Of a DNA stretch of 64,000 nt, positions 50,795-60,969 are shown piece after piece. The stretch spans positions 62,001-126,000 of the forward strand of contig JAJTUP010000045.1 of assembly GCA_021399435.1 (NCBI GenBank). The letters run 5' to 3'. The position numbers and the translations under genes were made by a program. The DNA comes from Diaporthe sp. PMI_573. Lineage: Eukaryota; Ascomycota; Sordariomycetes; Diaporthales; Diaporthaceae. A model generated the notes under the pieces. It saw only the letters and a list, made by a program, of their open reading frames with translations. It made no database searches and was not told the origin of the DNA. Every line of letters starts with the position of its first letter. The stretch's first letter is position 1.

Positions 50795-50852
50795 ACACAC
50801 ACACACACACACAATTTATTCCGCCCGGCGGGCTTAACCCGAAAGGGCAACT
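50795..50852 (-). mobile_element. LINE 3' end only, copy 2
   Basis: An (AC)9 run (TG on the minus strand) followed by the complement of AATAAA, the CCCGCCGGGCG block and TAGTTGCCCTTTCGGGTTA. It matches 20904-20961 and then stops, so it is an extremely 5'-truncated insertion or a surviving 3' end. Confidence 0.75.
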
Positions 50853-50997
50853 ATTAACAATTTGACCATACATTTCCCAAGACAGACAGTATGTTCATTT
50901 TGTAGGAACTAATCAACAAGCCGTCTATTACTACCAGTCCTGAAGTCTGCTTCCTCAGGTTAAGGTGCTGGTTACCTAGGGATAGCCGGGCCGTGTT

Positions 50998-51900
50998 CTA
51001 TATAAAAATACAGCAGAATGCAAGCATAATGAGCGAGGCGGCAACGAGGGGCCCCAAAATAGAAAAGACCGTGAAGCCATACGACGCCGACTGGAACGCG
51101 TCGCTACGGGCGAGGGACTCGGTTGCGAGCCCGACCTGCATCGCGGTCAAGACAATGACGATGTAGAGCGTTGCGCTGGCCAGCCAGGCAATATTGTCGT
51201 GAAAAAAGGTGCCGTACTGATTCCAGCGGGACATGTAGCCGCGCGGGGTCTGCGAGAGGGCGTATATCTTGTTCAGACGACTCAGACGCAGCTCGCCGTG
51301 GTGGAAGCGCGGGTCGATGTTTGGATAGATGTGCTCCGTATCCAGCTGCTCGACGAACATCCTCCATGCGGGCCATAGGACCTCTGGCGGAAGTAGGCGC
51401 CTGTCCTGGGCGATGCGGAAGTCGCTCTCGTGGGATATGAGCGCGGCGTAGGAGAAGAGGAAGCCGAGCGCACGCCGTCGGAGCCCTCGGCGCTCGCATT
51501 TCTTCGTGGTGCCGTAGACGACAACATTTCCGTCACCGGACCCGCAGCCACCTGTGCAGCAGAGATATTCGGTCCAGAAGTCCGGCCCCAGAAGGAAGAG
51601 CGGGATCGGCTTGAGGAACATCCGGCCCGTCGTCTAGACGAGATGCATGCCCATCCGCTCCGTGACAAATATCTCCCGGCCTAGCAAGAGCTGGTTGTGC
51701 AACGCACGAGGCGGCAGGGGCAGACCCGCGACCTAGAGCCAACCGTGGATGCTGGCGACAAGCCGTGACATGTCGACCCGCAGCGGCCAAGTCACCGGAC
51801 TCTTTGCGGTACGACGCGGGCAACAGCGACAGGAGGTGGTCGCGATCATGTCGGGACGCGTCGCTGGCGTGCTCGTTCTCGCGCTCGAGGAGACGGATCG
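50998..51900 (-). pseudogene. DUF6601-like membrane protein with two nonsense codons
   Basis: The C-terminal frame (51621-50998) reads LGFLFSYAALISHESDFRIA, EHIYPNIDPRFHHGELRLSR, then RGYMSRWNQYGTFFHDNIAW, and ends with two membrane helices (LYIVIVLTAMQVGLA and FSILGPLVAASLIMLAFCCI). This pattern is the fungal family I recall as DUF6601, of unknown function. Upstream in the same frame, ALHNQLLLGREIFVTERMGM is separated by a TAG at 51634-51636 (after HLV, where Trp is expected), and HGWL is followed by a TAG at 51733-51735 (again in place of Trp). The first 40 residues seem to be in another frame (LPASYRKESGDLAA). Both stops fit TGG to TAG. The gene is dead but recent. Confidence 0.65.
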
Positions 51901-53000
51901 AGAATGGGGGCCCTGCCGCCAGGATGGTTAGCTTGAAATGATTGGCGACGGAGAGCGCAATGGGCGAATACCTGTTTCTCGAAAGTATCCATGGACGAGT
52001 TTAATTCCGATAATGCGATGTTGACGTTTGTAACGCTTTGGGTACATTATTTTCAGGCCCTGTTGGTTGGTTTCATTGCAACAATAAAAAGAGCGTGGGC
52101 CGGTCTGGTTTATATAAAATAGAGCAGCACAATAATGGAGCCCCTGATTTGTGGCAAATATTTTCCGTATACTTGTTTATTTCTTACATCGTGTTGCAAA
52201 TGCGTGGTCTCTGTGAAAGGCTAACACGGATCTGGCATTCTATCAGTCTAATGAGCGCTCGCCGTACCTAGCTCCCCACACCAGGTCATTCGACCCGCTC
52301 CAAATTCCATAATCCAGTTGAGTGTTATACAAAAATTTATACTATTTGTCAGGTAAATACTTAAACATTTTATGTATCTGCACTTGGAACTGTCGTAGTA
52401 AGCAACGATGTGATGGTTCGAGTAAACGTGAGCACCTTCGAGCCAAAGCCCGGAATCGTGATACGAGTGGCGGAGCTGACACCGGGGAAGCCAAATATAC
52501 CGTTCCCTGTCGTATCTTTGGATTGATCAGAAGTCTTCGTACTGAATTGTCTCTCAATAGACTGAGTCGTGCTTATCCAATATTTCACAAGTCGCGATTG
52601 CTGCTCATTTGAGTGTAGTTCGATTCTGCTAGGAAGTCTCCTCAAGGCGATGGTTGACCAAGGTCTCTACAGCCCAAAGCCAGCACGGCCATTTCCATGG
52701 CTATAGTGTGGCAGAGCTTATAGAAGGTGTCCGCAAGATCAAATCGCCCACCTGGTCTAAACTCGGTAGCAAACCGCGCCCCAAAGTTGCAGCCGCCCAT
52801 CCTTGCAGTCTGCTGCGGCGTCGGTGGCCACATCTGCAGTATCCTGGTGGTAAATCCGGAAGACAAGCTCCTTGGCTTTGATTGTGGCTGACTTTGGAAC
52901 TTGAGCTATATATCTCACCGTTGACGACTGACTGGGGTTTTGGGCCTGAATCGGTGTTGAGAAGGGCGGCGCAGTCATAATTGGCTGAGAACCCTGGATT
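51901..53000. other. Unassigned; coding-like stretches on the minus strand
   Basis: Minus frames at 52370-52645 (with GFPGVSSATRITIPGFGSKV), 52642-52866 (with GARFATEFRPGGRFDLADTF) and 52757-53075 (Gln/Pro-rich, with ATIKAKELVFRIYHQDTADV) could be exons of one gene read from right to left, but I could not find a splice pattern or family. Confidence 0.3.
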
Positions 53001-53515
53001 GGGATCAGCCCGGATTGCTGCCGTGGCAGCCCTTCTGATTTTGTGTAAGGCGGCTGTGTAGTTGGACCTACCTGAAGGCGTACTCCGATGACGCTGATGA
53101 CGTTGTTGTTAACAACAAAACCACGACCGACGGACTTGAAAAGTATGCTCTCGTCGATTCATCCGCCCTCGCAGCCTGTTGGCCGGACGGGCACTGGCAG
53201 ACTGCTGCAGGCGGAGGCAAACCCAACGATGGACTTGCCCATATAGAATCAAACAAGATGTCCATACGATCACTCCGGTCCTTCTCACAGGACAAGCTAT
53301 TCCAAGAGTTACTTTCGAGAGAGGGCCCCCCAGACCTGGCACTGCTGGATCAACCCATGCTCTTCCGCGGCTTCGCACACAATCTGCAGCGTTATTTAAT
53401 CGACAACGCCGATGCGCTCTCTAAATCCCATGCCGCCGTCGAAATCCTTAGGAAGGCATTCGCGGGCGAGACGACGTTCGATTTTACCCCATTCCAAGTA
53501 GGGATGCGTTTTTGA
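53001..53515 (+). CDS. Partial gene, unknown family
   Basis: The plus frame is open from before 53040 (WTYLKAYSDDADDVVVNN) through ATG 53258 to a TGA at 53513-53515. It looks coded throughout: SLRSFSQDKLFQELLSREGP, MLFRGFAHNLQRYLIDNADA and VEILRKAFAGETTFDFTPFQ form amphipathic helices. It lacks a convincing 5' end and its last residues run into the GACGTCATAAACCCCA repeats of a transposon end, so the 3' end was probably replaced by insertion. No known domain. An overlapping minus frame at 52757-53075 competes for its first 75 bases. Confidence 0.4.
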
Positions 53516-54476
53516 CGTCATAAACCCCAAGTTACCAATTGACGTCATAAACCCCAACTGACAAGTAATTTACCGTCATAAACCTCCTTCCTAACTGGGT
53601 TTAGTGAGTATCCCAAAAGAGGGTTGGGGTGGGGGACGACCATGAGTTGTTGCGACCCCTGAGGAGGCTTTATCACCCCCCGATGTTGCTGTTGAGATTT
53701 CTTCACCGACAACAACTATTTATGGTCATTACTGAGTCAATATGACCAATCGGGGACGTCGTCCTAAACTTCATGGCATTGACGAATATTTCCGGCCGGC
53801 TTCGGAAGAGGGCTTTACTCTGAACCGTGTAGTCTGCAAGCTCTGCTCAAACACTATGGCGAAGCACACCTCCAAACAACTTCGACACCTTCACACGCAA
53901 TGCACCGCATATCGACAGCTTCATGAAGTCATTCCCAGCCGACAACCGCTCATCAACACTAAGTTGGATAGTGTTAGCAAAGCATCTAAGGATGCATTGG
54001 ACCGTCAAGCCGCCGTCGCAGTCTTTACCTCCGGCAAACCCTATTCCCTCTATGAAGAGCCTGAGACACTGAAACTATTCCAAATGCTAAATTCGGCATA
54101 TAAACCTCCAGATCGCAATCGAATTGCCTCATTCCTCGACCCTGTCTACCTGGACCATCAGCAACGTGTCAAGGCTCTTCTGGACGAGGCCCCGCATCTC
54201 AACGTCATATTCGATGCCTCCGATGATATCTCAAGCAACCGAATTATCAATATATCCATTGAGATTCCTAGTTCAGTTGCATTTTACTGGACGACAATCG
54301 ATACCAAAGATCATGATCACACGGCATTGACGACCTTGAGCCTTATCAAGCCATCTCTTGAAATATTCGGACACGATTTCTCGCGGCTGAATGCTATCTG
54401 TACAGATACATGTAGCACAATGAGAAAGCTTCATCGAGAAATGAAGGCGCTGCCAGAGTTCAGCGAATATCAACAT
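53516..54476 (+). mobile_element. hAT-type element, left part, 3'-truncated
   Basis: Starts with direct repeats of TGACGTCATAAACCCCAA (about 53513-53531 and 53538-53556) and a variant ACCGTCATAAACCTCC (53571-53586): transposon-type subterminal repeats. The transposase ATG follows at 53742. At about 54477 the sequence changes to a pogo-like fragment of opposite strand, so the right end is missing. Confidence 0.6.
53742..54476 (+). pseudogene. hAT (DUF659-type) transposase N-terminal half
   Basis: ATG 53742 opens MTNRGRRPKLHGIDEYF. Residues 28-55 form a BED-like zinc finger (VVCKLCSNTMAKHTSKQLRH-LHTQC). Residues 145-240 match the DUF659 part of hAT transposases: LNVIFDASDDISSNRIINIS (first acidic position) and LNAICTDTCSTMRKLHREMK (second Asp), then ALPEFSEYQHA. 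The frame continues past 54476 only by chance into antisense transposon sequence to 54650. The C-terminal half, with the Glu and dimerisation region, is missing. The first catalytic motif reads FDAS where family members I recall have SDGW, so it may already have been weakened. Confidence 0.7.
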
Positions 54477-54830
54477 GCGGTAGATCCCCTTTGTACGTGC
54501 TGTGGTGTGATTCTGGAAATGTTCAATCCATTCCAGCACAGTGTCATCATCCGGTCACCCGTGTTTTGTAGTCTTGATAGCCCAGTCGCCAGGGACGCCG
54601 CCTTCGGTATACCAGCTGGCCAGATGCGCTTTAGTCTTGACAACCAGTAATGGCGGGATACACCACCCATCTGCGCTGATGCATTCAATCGCTGATGCTA
54701 CCTCTTTGTCTCCACACCGGATTGATCTCAGAGACGGAGTGGGAGACTTGGCACGTGGCTTGAGCCATGCATGGCAGATCGCAAGATGGGCATGCATGGC
54801 CCAGTCTTTTAGAGAGCTTGATTAGTCGGG
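54477..54830 (-). pseudogene. pogo-like (DDE_1) transposase fragment with a nonsense codon
   Basis: The minus strand reads KEVASAIECISADGWCIPPL, HLASWYTEGGVPGDWAIKTT and KHG, then TGA (54555-54557), then PDDDTVLEWIEHFQNHT. This is the central DDE_1 region between the first and second catalytic Asp (fungal Fot1/Pot2 pattern ..iEcisa.G..ippl.....WTd...ewi..F). Trp is expected at the stop, so TGG to TGA fits. The first DEtgf strand and the Dghgsh strand are absent on either side. It meets the hAT fragment head-on at 54477. Confidence 0.7.
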
Positions 54831-55399
54831 CATAGCCGTTCAAAATAGACGTTGTTCTACTTTTGTCGCCCGCACTTGCTGCCTAAATCCTACTCTGGGA
54901 TCCTTGAAATAATGTTTAGTAGGGAGTACTCCCTCCAAACAGACCTAATTGTCTCGATTTCCAAAATATTTAGAATTAAGAGTTTTTAAGATTCTAAGTA
55001 ATTTTAATTATAAAAATGTCACGAATATCAAGAATATAGCGGAGCTGGGAGGAAGGTAAAAAGGTAACGTGGTTGCACCAGATGTGGGCCTCATCGTTCT
55101 CAACACTCGCTCGCTTTGCATCGCTCCTATCGCTTGGTAATGATATTAACGAAGACCGGGGATGTTCGCTTTGAGCAACCAGCTTCTGTGTGCTCTCGGC
55201 TCGAGCGCTACTGGGTTCGAGGCCGGTTCTAACGAACCCAGCCTCGTACCAGCCGGCCTTTGGCGAAGGGAGGCATTGTTGGCTATCCATGAACCACTAC
55301 AGGCGAGCCAAATAGATTTATCGGGAGCTGTAAGGGATGGCCCCAGCGACCGTGTGATGGACGATATTGTGCGTGAAAGGTTGCGCGGTGGGGCAGCGT
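54831..55399. other. No gene; AT-rich tract and an 8-bp hairpin
   Basis: Bases 54895-55020 are very AT-rich. TGGGTTCG and CGAACCCA (about 55207-55235) form a perfect 8-bp stem with GGTTCGAGGCC, which resembles a pol III B box; no A box was found. Confidence 0.4.
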
Positions 55400-58000
55400 T
55401 CCTAATAAGTCAAGTCTAGCAAGTCAAGTTGGCAAGTCAAATCAAGTCTTGCAAATCAAATCGTCGGGCTCACAACCCAAATCAAGTCAAGTTCTCCTCA
55501 CTCAGACTTGCCAGACTTGCAAGTCATATATGGCATCTGGTTTTTCCTCTATATAGGGTCAATTGGCCCCCGAAAGTGGCCAAATATGGTTCTGGTGATA
55601 ATTTTCTTGGTGTTGTCTCCCGTCTCCAAACTATTGCTTAGTCAGCACAAAAACATCTGGCGTCGCGCCGTCGCGGTGACGCGGTGCTCAACAAATTTCA
55701 CCAAGACTTTGTCACAAGTCATCAATTCCTCCACCAATTCTTGAGCTTTCGTACCGAAACAATGGATACGCCTTCCTCAACTGCCCTTTCAGATGCCGAC
55801 GATTTTTCCAACGGATTGACCGCTGGAAACGACGCGTTCTCGGTCCTTAGACGAGCTTCGTCCTCGAATTCCCTGTCCTTTACCTACCAGACTGCCAGTA
55901 TTCGAGCCGACGATATCAGGGGCGCGAAGGATGTGGATGAACTCCCCAAGATCAAGCTGAAAAGCGACGGCAGGGTTAATACCTATATTCTTGACCATGT
56001 CAACTGTCTCGTTCGATTGAACCCCGACGACACGCACGAAGACGTCTTTCTTTGCAAGCACTGCGAATCGATCGGAATAACGAAGCTATTCGATGGGGAG
56101 GCAACTACGTCAGCAGGCAGGCATCTCAAGAAACAGCACCGTATATTTCCAGATGGGGAGCTTCAAGATCAAGATGGGGACGGGCCCCTTGCAAAGAGAC
56201 AAGCAATAATCAACTTTGTGAAGATGTTAAGCTCCAACAAGTCCTCCTAGCACCTTGTGGTTTGTACGGCAGCTGACGAATTCAAGAATCTCTTGATGGG
56301 TTGGATTATCGACGCAAATATCCCCTTCTACGGCATTGAACACCCTCTGTTCCGCGAACTCCTTCTGGTACTTAATAGGGACTTCATCAATGAGCTCTTA
56401 CCTGAAAGCGCTGATACAGTCAAGAATTGGATCACTATGGAGTACGAAACTCGAAAGACACTTCTAAAGCGTGAGTTCCAAGTGGCTCGGAGCAAAATCC
56501 ATATCACCTTTGACCTCTGGACTTCTCCAAACAATATTGCATTGCTTTCCATTATCGCCCACTTTGTTGACACTTCTGGGAAGCTCCAGATACGTCTATT
56601 GTCCCTTGAACGGGTTGAAGGCAGCCACGGAGGCGAGAACCAGGCTCGGATCATGGTCCAGTTGTTTAGGGACTTCGATATTAGCAAGAAACTCGGCTTC
56701 TTTACTGCTGATAACGCAGATTCTTGCGATACGGCAGTCAGGGCCATTCTTAAAGCGTTGAAGCCTCACTTAACTGAGTACCAAAGAGTCAAACTTGAAA
56801 GGCAGGTTCGAATCCGCTGCTTTGGCCACATACTCAACCTCTCTGCCAAGGCCTTCCTCGAGGGAGCTTCGTCAGAAATCTTCGACTCTGCCTATAATAA
56901 GGACAATCTTGATGTCGATACTGAACTGAGGCTTCTCAAAGAGTGGAGGAAATATGGCCCAGTTGGCAAGCTTCACAACGCCGTCCATTTCATCCGCAGA
57001 TCCTCTCAACGGAGAGACCAATTCCTTGCAATCACCACTGGTCGAATCCGCGCGGATGTATTGCAAGAGCTGGGGCTTTGGCTAATCGAAAAGGACGTGG
57101 TGGGCTTGATGGTGAAGGCAGACAACGATACGCGGTGGAATTCGATATACCTTATGATCCTTCGCGCTATCAAGCTTAAGGACATCATTGATACCTTCTG
57201 CAGGCTGAGCAGGACAGACGAGAAACCTGAAAAACGGATCCCTGAAGAAGATGTCTTGCAACACGAAGACTGGCTCGTCCTCACGGAAATCCTCGAAATC
57301 TTGAAGCCATATATCGAGTATACCAAATACTTTGAGGGCAGGGAACCCAGGTTTGCGGAGGTCATCTCAACAGTCTGTTGCTTGCAAGACCACCTCAAGG
57401 AAATGCAAAAACGCTATAATGAGGGCCTTGTTGGTACACCTTTCGAGACACCACAGATCGATCTAGAAGAGCCTTCCTTTGGGTCTTCCGATTCAGCTGA
57501 AAGCTGTATATTTGTTGCAGGTGACGAATCCCAGATGCCTCGGCGCTCGCAGAGGGAAATCAGACTTCCTACCCGCCTCCAAGACTTCGAAGTCGATATT
57601 TCCTCTCCAAGACAAGCCTCCTCTATTCCTCAGAGCCGATCGTCTCCGCCTGAGTCACCAAGAGCCACTGAGGAGCTCCAACTCGGCGATCTAAGCCTCC
57701 GATATATACAGCACTCGCTTGAGTTTGCCTCTAAGAAGCTGGAAAAGTACAGGAATCTGATGGAGGAGACAGGGGTCTATTGGGCGGCAGTGATTCTGCA
57801 CCCAGCTCACAAGACACGGCTTATCGAAGTCTACTACCCCGAACGCAAGGAAGCCATTGTCAAGGACTTCAGGGCTTTGTTTGACGACTCATACGTGGTC
57901 CTGTTCGATTTGGACATCGCGGCATTCACGGTCCTGGAGCTGTTCGCCACCTACTGTGTCGGGTACAGTCTCTACATTATTATCACCGACCGCAACGAGG
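55400..58000 (+). mobile_element. hAT element, left end and most of the transposase, right end lost
   Basis: Left subterminal region 55410-55530 carries many AAGTCAAGTC-type repeats (AAGTCAAGTCTAGCAAGTCA, then GACTTGCCAGACTTGCAAGT). The transposase follows. Its sequence leaves the family at about 57900 and no matching right end is found, so a target duplication cannot be tested. Confidence 0.65.
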
Positions 58001-58071
58001 AGGAGGAGGAGGGGCCGAAGAAGTTGAGGAAAAACCAGACGTCTGATGAAGAGGCGCAGGGCAGCTGCTAG
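55762..58071 (+). pseudogene. hAT transposase with an internal TAG and replaced C-terminus
   Basis: ATG 55762 starts MDTPSSTALSDADDFSNG. Residues about 85-135 hold a BED-like finger (VFLCKHCESIGITKLF ... HLKKQH). A TAG at 56248-56250 interrupts the frame, which continues unchanged with HLVVCTAADEFKNLL. The core has ITFDLWTSPNNIAL (first Asp), LGFFTADNADSCDTAVRAIL (second Asp), RIRCFGHILNLSAKAFL, ADNDTRWNSIYLMILRAIKL and KYFEGREPRFAEV. It reaches VYWAAVILHPAHKTRLI, and after LFDDSYVV changes to an unrelated hydrophobic and Glu-rich end (NEEEEEGPKK). The dimerisation block with the catalytic Glu is missing. It is the closest relative here of the hAT fragment at 38583-40012. Confidence 0.82.
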
Positions 58072-58824
58072 GCCCCGCGTCGCGACTTGTCGGGCTAAGA
58101 CTGGACGCTCGCCTGTACTGCGGTGGATTCGGGGTCAAACTACGTATTCCGAGAACGAGCAAGACAGTATCATTGTTTAGGTTGAGATGGAGGTGAGAGG
58201 CAAAAGGGGCTTTGAGGAGCTGGATCGTGTCTGCCGAGGCTGCCCGTCGGTCTTCTACCGAGGCTGCCGGTGGAATGGTGGCTCAAGAGGCCTGGTTACA
58301 TTTCGAGGGTGAAGTGGGTGGTTTTGATTGGAGTTCCATGATGAGTGACGGGATGGCTGCCTGGTCAGAAAAAGACGCGTTTGGGCTATGAGTGCCGGCA
58401 GGTTTTTAGTCGCTAACAGGCGTAGGGTATCTGCATGGGCCGAATTTGCCGTCTAAAACTTGCTCCAGAGTCTCGGACGTGGTGGCATTGGTATTAGTGA
58501 TTGTTGGATCTTGAATTATTTCACCTCATCCTCGCCAAGATCCGATCATCGACCGTAGAACTGTCAGATATGGTTGATGCTCTTTATCCTCATGAAATGA
58601 TTGGGCCTTGATACCTTCACCGCTGTCCAGTTTCCCTCGATAATGCGGGAGGCCTGCAAAGAGATAATGGGCCAGGCCCTCCCATGTCAAGAGCAAATGT
58701 CATCCCCTCAGCGAGCTTCCAGCGAAGGATCAATCCTCAGAGATATTTGCGATCTTTCCAAAAACTCTAGAGAGGCTTTTCCAATAATTTGCAGTCAAAT
58801 TCAGCTCCCAGTCACCAAGACACG
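58072..58824. other. Intergenic; promoter side of the FtsJ-like gene
   Basis: A frame at 58601-58837 overlaps the gene start in another phase and has no motif. Nothing else supported. Confidence 0.5.
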
Positions 58825-60034
58825 ATGGAAGGCTTAAGCCAATGTCCTATGAACAGCAAGGCAGATGCAGTTCATGAAGACGTAACCGAAGGCTGTCAAA
58901 CTGATGCCCCAGCCAATACTCGGATTAAAGACTATCTTACGAAGGAAGTTCCTGAATTCGTCGCTTTGTGCGCGATCAGGGAGAAGGTAAAAACCACTTC
59001 AGCTCTCAATGATATGTGCTAGCCACTACTAGTACTGACGTCTTTAGAAAAAGGGTTGGAAGAACCCAGCAGGAGATCGCTTTTTCGAGGTCGGGCGAAA
59101 ACAGGCAGATCAAGGGACCCGGAAGACACAGATCTTCTTCAAGAAGATGATGCGAAATATTGCCGAAGAGATGCAGAAAGCAACTGGAGCGTTCTCAACT
59201 TTTGGGGCAGAAAAAGCAGCCGAAAAGGGCCGCCAAACACGAATCCTCGACTGCTGCATGGCCCCAGGGGCCTACCTGCAAGCTGCACTCGAGCACAACC
59301 CTGGCGCCCACGCTCTGGCCTTCACCTTGCCACCAGAAAAGGGCGGGCACGTTCCTCTGCTAGACTGTGACGGGTCACGCGGCCTGGATCTCAGATTGCT
59401 CGACTTGACGATGCTTGCCGCCGATATGGGCGTCACAGCGGAACAAATTCCCAAAGATCACCCCGAAGCGGCCGACTTCCTGCCCCGGCAGGTCGAAGAC
59501 GGCCAAGACTTCGACCTGGTCATCTGTGACGGCCAGGTTCTACGGACCCATGAACCGCACCGGGCGGCCTACCAGGAATCGCGAGACGCCCGCAGGCTCT
59601 CGCTGACACAATTCGTGCTTGGGCTGGATCACCTGCGGCCCGGGGCTACGATGATAATTCTGCTGCATAAGGTCGAAAACTGGGTGAACGTGCGCCTAAT
59701 GTACACTTTTTCAAAGTTCTCCCATGTCCAGCTTTTCAAGCCCGGCTCTGGCCATGCCAAGCGGTCGTCCTTCTACATGGTTGCGACGGATATCAGATCT
59801 GAGCACCCCTTGGCAAAGAAGGCTGTGACTGAGTGGAAGGAACAATGGAAACAGGCAACTTTCACCAGCGACGAAGAGTTCTCAGAGGCTGTCAGTGCGG
59901 CATCTCTACAGGGTAGACGTGACGTGGATCTGGTGTTGAACGAGTTCGGTCCTGAGCTGATACGGCTGGGCCGCAAAGTCTGGAAGATCCAGACTGAAGC
60001 TCTGGAAAAGGCTCCTTTCAACCGAAGACTGTGA
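58825..60034 (+). CDS. FtsJ/RrmJ-like SAM-dependent methyltransferase
   Basis: Two exons, 58825-58986 and 59048-60034, with a 61-nt GT-AG intron; 382 residues. ATG 58825 is the first Met after an in-frame stop. The N-terminal 90 residues are helical; the intron joins CAIREK to KKGWKN. Motif I is RILDCCMAPGAYLQAALEH (about residues 119-137), where the GxG-type loop binds SAM. DFDLVICDGQVLRTH holds the catalytic-tetrad Asp (about 215), and ATMIILLHKVENW a Lys (about 262) in the RrmJ K-D-K-E order. RrmJ enzymes methylate ribose 2'-O of RNA; the target here is unknown. Divergence (APGAY for APGGF) means the RNA target should not be assumed. Undamaged host gene. Confidence 0.88.
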
Positions 60035-60164
60035 CGTAGAAAGGCTTCATTCACCTAGCTCATCAAGGAAGACTTTAGGAATGGGGAAGGACCAGCGCCC
60101 TATAAGGAACAAGAACACGATCAGCATATTAGCCTTGATGGATTATATGGAGATATGAAATTGA

Positions 60165-60920
60165 TTAATACATACCAGGCATTTCTTGGAAGTGCCGGTA
60201 ACAGTGGTTCTGGACACATGAGGCCCACGAAACGCTGCGGTGTTCCGGGTGTCCGGGCCACAGTCGTGGTTCATCTCCTGTTTCTCTTGGTGCGGGGGGC
60301 TGGCTGATTCTCTGAAAGAGTTGCTTGGTCCTTATCCCTGCGATGGCGATTCGGGTGGTGTTGGTATCGGGGGCAATTGGGATGCTGCGTCCGAGGTATT
60401 TTTCGGGATTCTCGTTTGGGTTTTCTGTCGGGTCTTCTCTTGTTGTTTCTTTTCTGGCATCATTCTGGGAGTCTATTGCTCCTGCATACTCGGTGCCTGA
60501 ACAATCCGAGTCGCTGTCTCTCATCACTGTGTCGTACAGTGGTCCTCGTCTTCCCATTGCTAGCTGTCGTTCCTGGTGGGGCTCCCTGGGAAACCATCCA
60601 GAGGCTTCTTTCTCCGAAAGGTGTAGTACGCACTGATCATTGAAACAGAAGGTCCAGTTAAGGGCTCCGTGCTTCTTGTCAGCATCGTTGTCAATGCAAG
60701 TGTTCCGTACGGAGTAACTTGGAATTCGTGTCAGCATCGTTGTCAATGCAAGTGTTCCGTACGGAGTAACTTGGAATTCGTCGCGCAGGGTTCGGAATGT
60801 AACATCGTGGAATGCATCTATCCCACTTCGGTCTAATTTCTTCGAGCAAGGGGAAGATGGAGATAAACGTATTTTGTCTGAACGGCGGCAGGTTCTTTCC
60901 TGGCTTGAGACTCCATCCAT
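60165..60920 (-). CDS. Hypothetical protein with an internal 52-bp duplication
   Basis: ATG 60918-60920 (MDGVSSQERTCRRSDKIRLS) opens a 251-residue frame. Early residues read SGIDAFHDVTFRTLRDEFQV and the middle NWTFCFNDQCVLHLSEKEAS, after which come acidic (DSDSDCSGTEYAG) and Asn/Glu-rich parts. No domain is recognised. A perfect 52-bp tandem duplication at 60677-60780 (17 codons plus one base) makes one copy read QVTPYGTLALTTMLT and the next SYSVRNTCIDNDAD, so the frame on one side of it is probably not the ancestral one. The gene is divergent from the truncated P450 at 60970 with only 49 bases between the start codons. Confidence 0.4.
   Translation of the reverse strand: MDGVSSQERTCRRSDKIRLSPSSPCSKKLDRSGIDAFHDVTFRTLRDEFQVTPYGTLALTTMLTRIPSYSVRNTCIDNDADKKHGALNWTFCFNDQCVLHLSEKEASGWFPREPHQERQLAMGRRGPLYDTVMRDSDSDCSGTEYAGAIDSQNDARKETTREDPTENPNENPEKYLGRSIPIAPDTNTTRIAIAGIRTKQLFQRISQPPAPRETGDEPRLWPGHPEHRSVSWASCVQNHCYRHFQEMPGMY
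60677..60780. repeat. Perfect 52-bp tandem duplication
   Basis: 60677-60728 is repeated without change at 60729-60780 (both begin TGTCAGCATCGTTGTCAATG). The length is not a multiple of three. Confidence 0.97.
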
Positions 60921-60969
60921 TCGCAGGCTTTCGATTTCGTATTCACCAACCGCTATTCTTTAGACGAAG

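Noticed and set aside
55160..55419. Possible SINE with a pol III B box (GGTTCGAGGCC) in an 8-bp hairpin
   Set aside because: No A box at the right distance, no tail and no second copy; the stem alone explains the pattern.
59147..60034. FtsJ-like gene starting at the inner ATG 59147
   Set aside because: The coding pattern continues upstream (KKGWKNPAGDRFFEVG) and a phase-correct intron joins it to an earlier exon.
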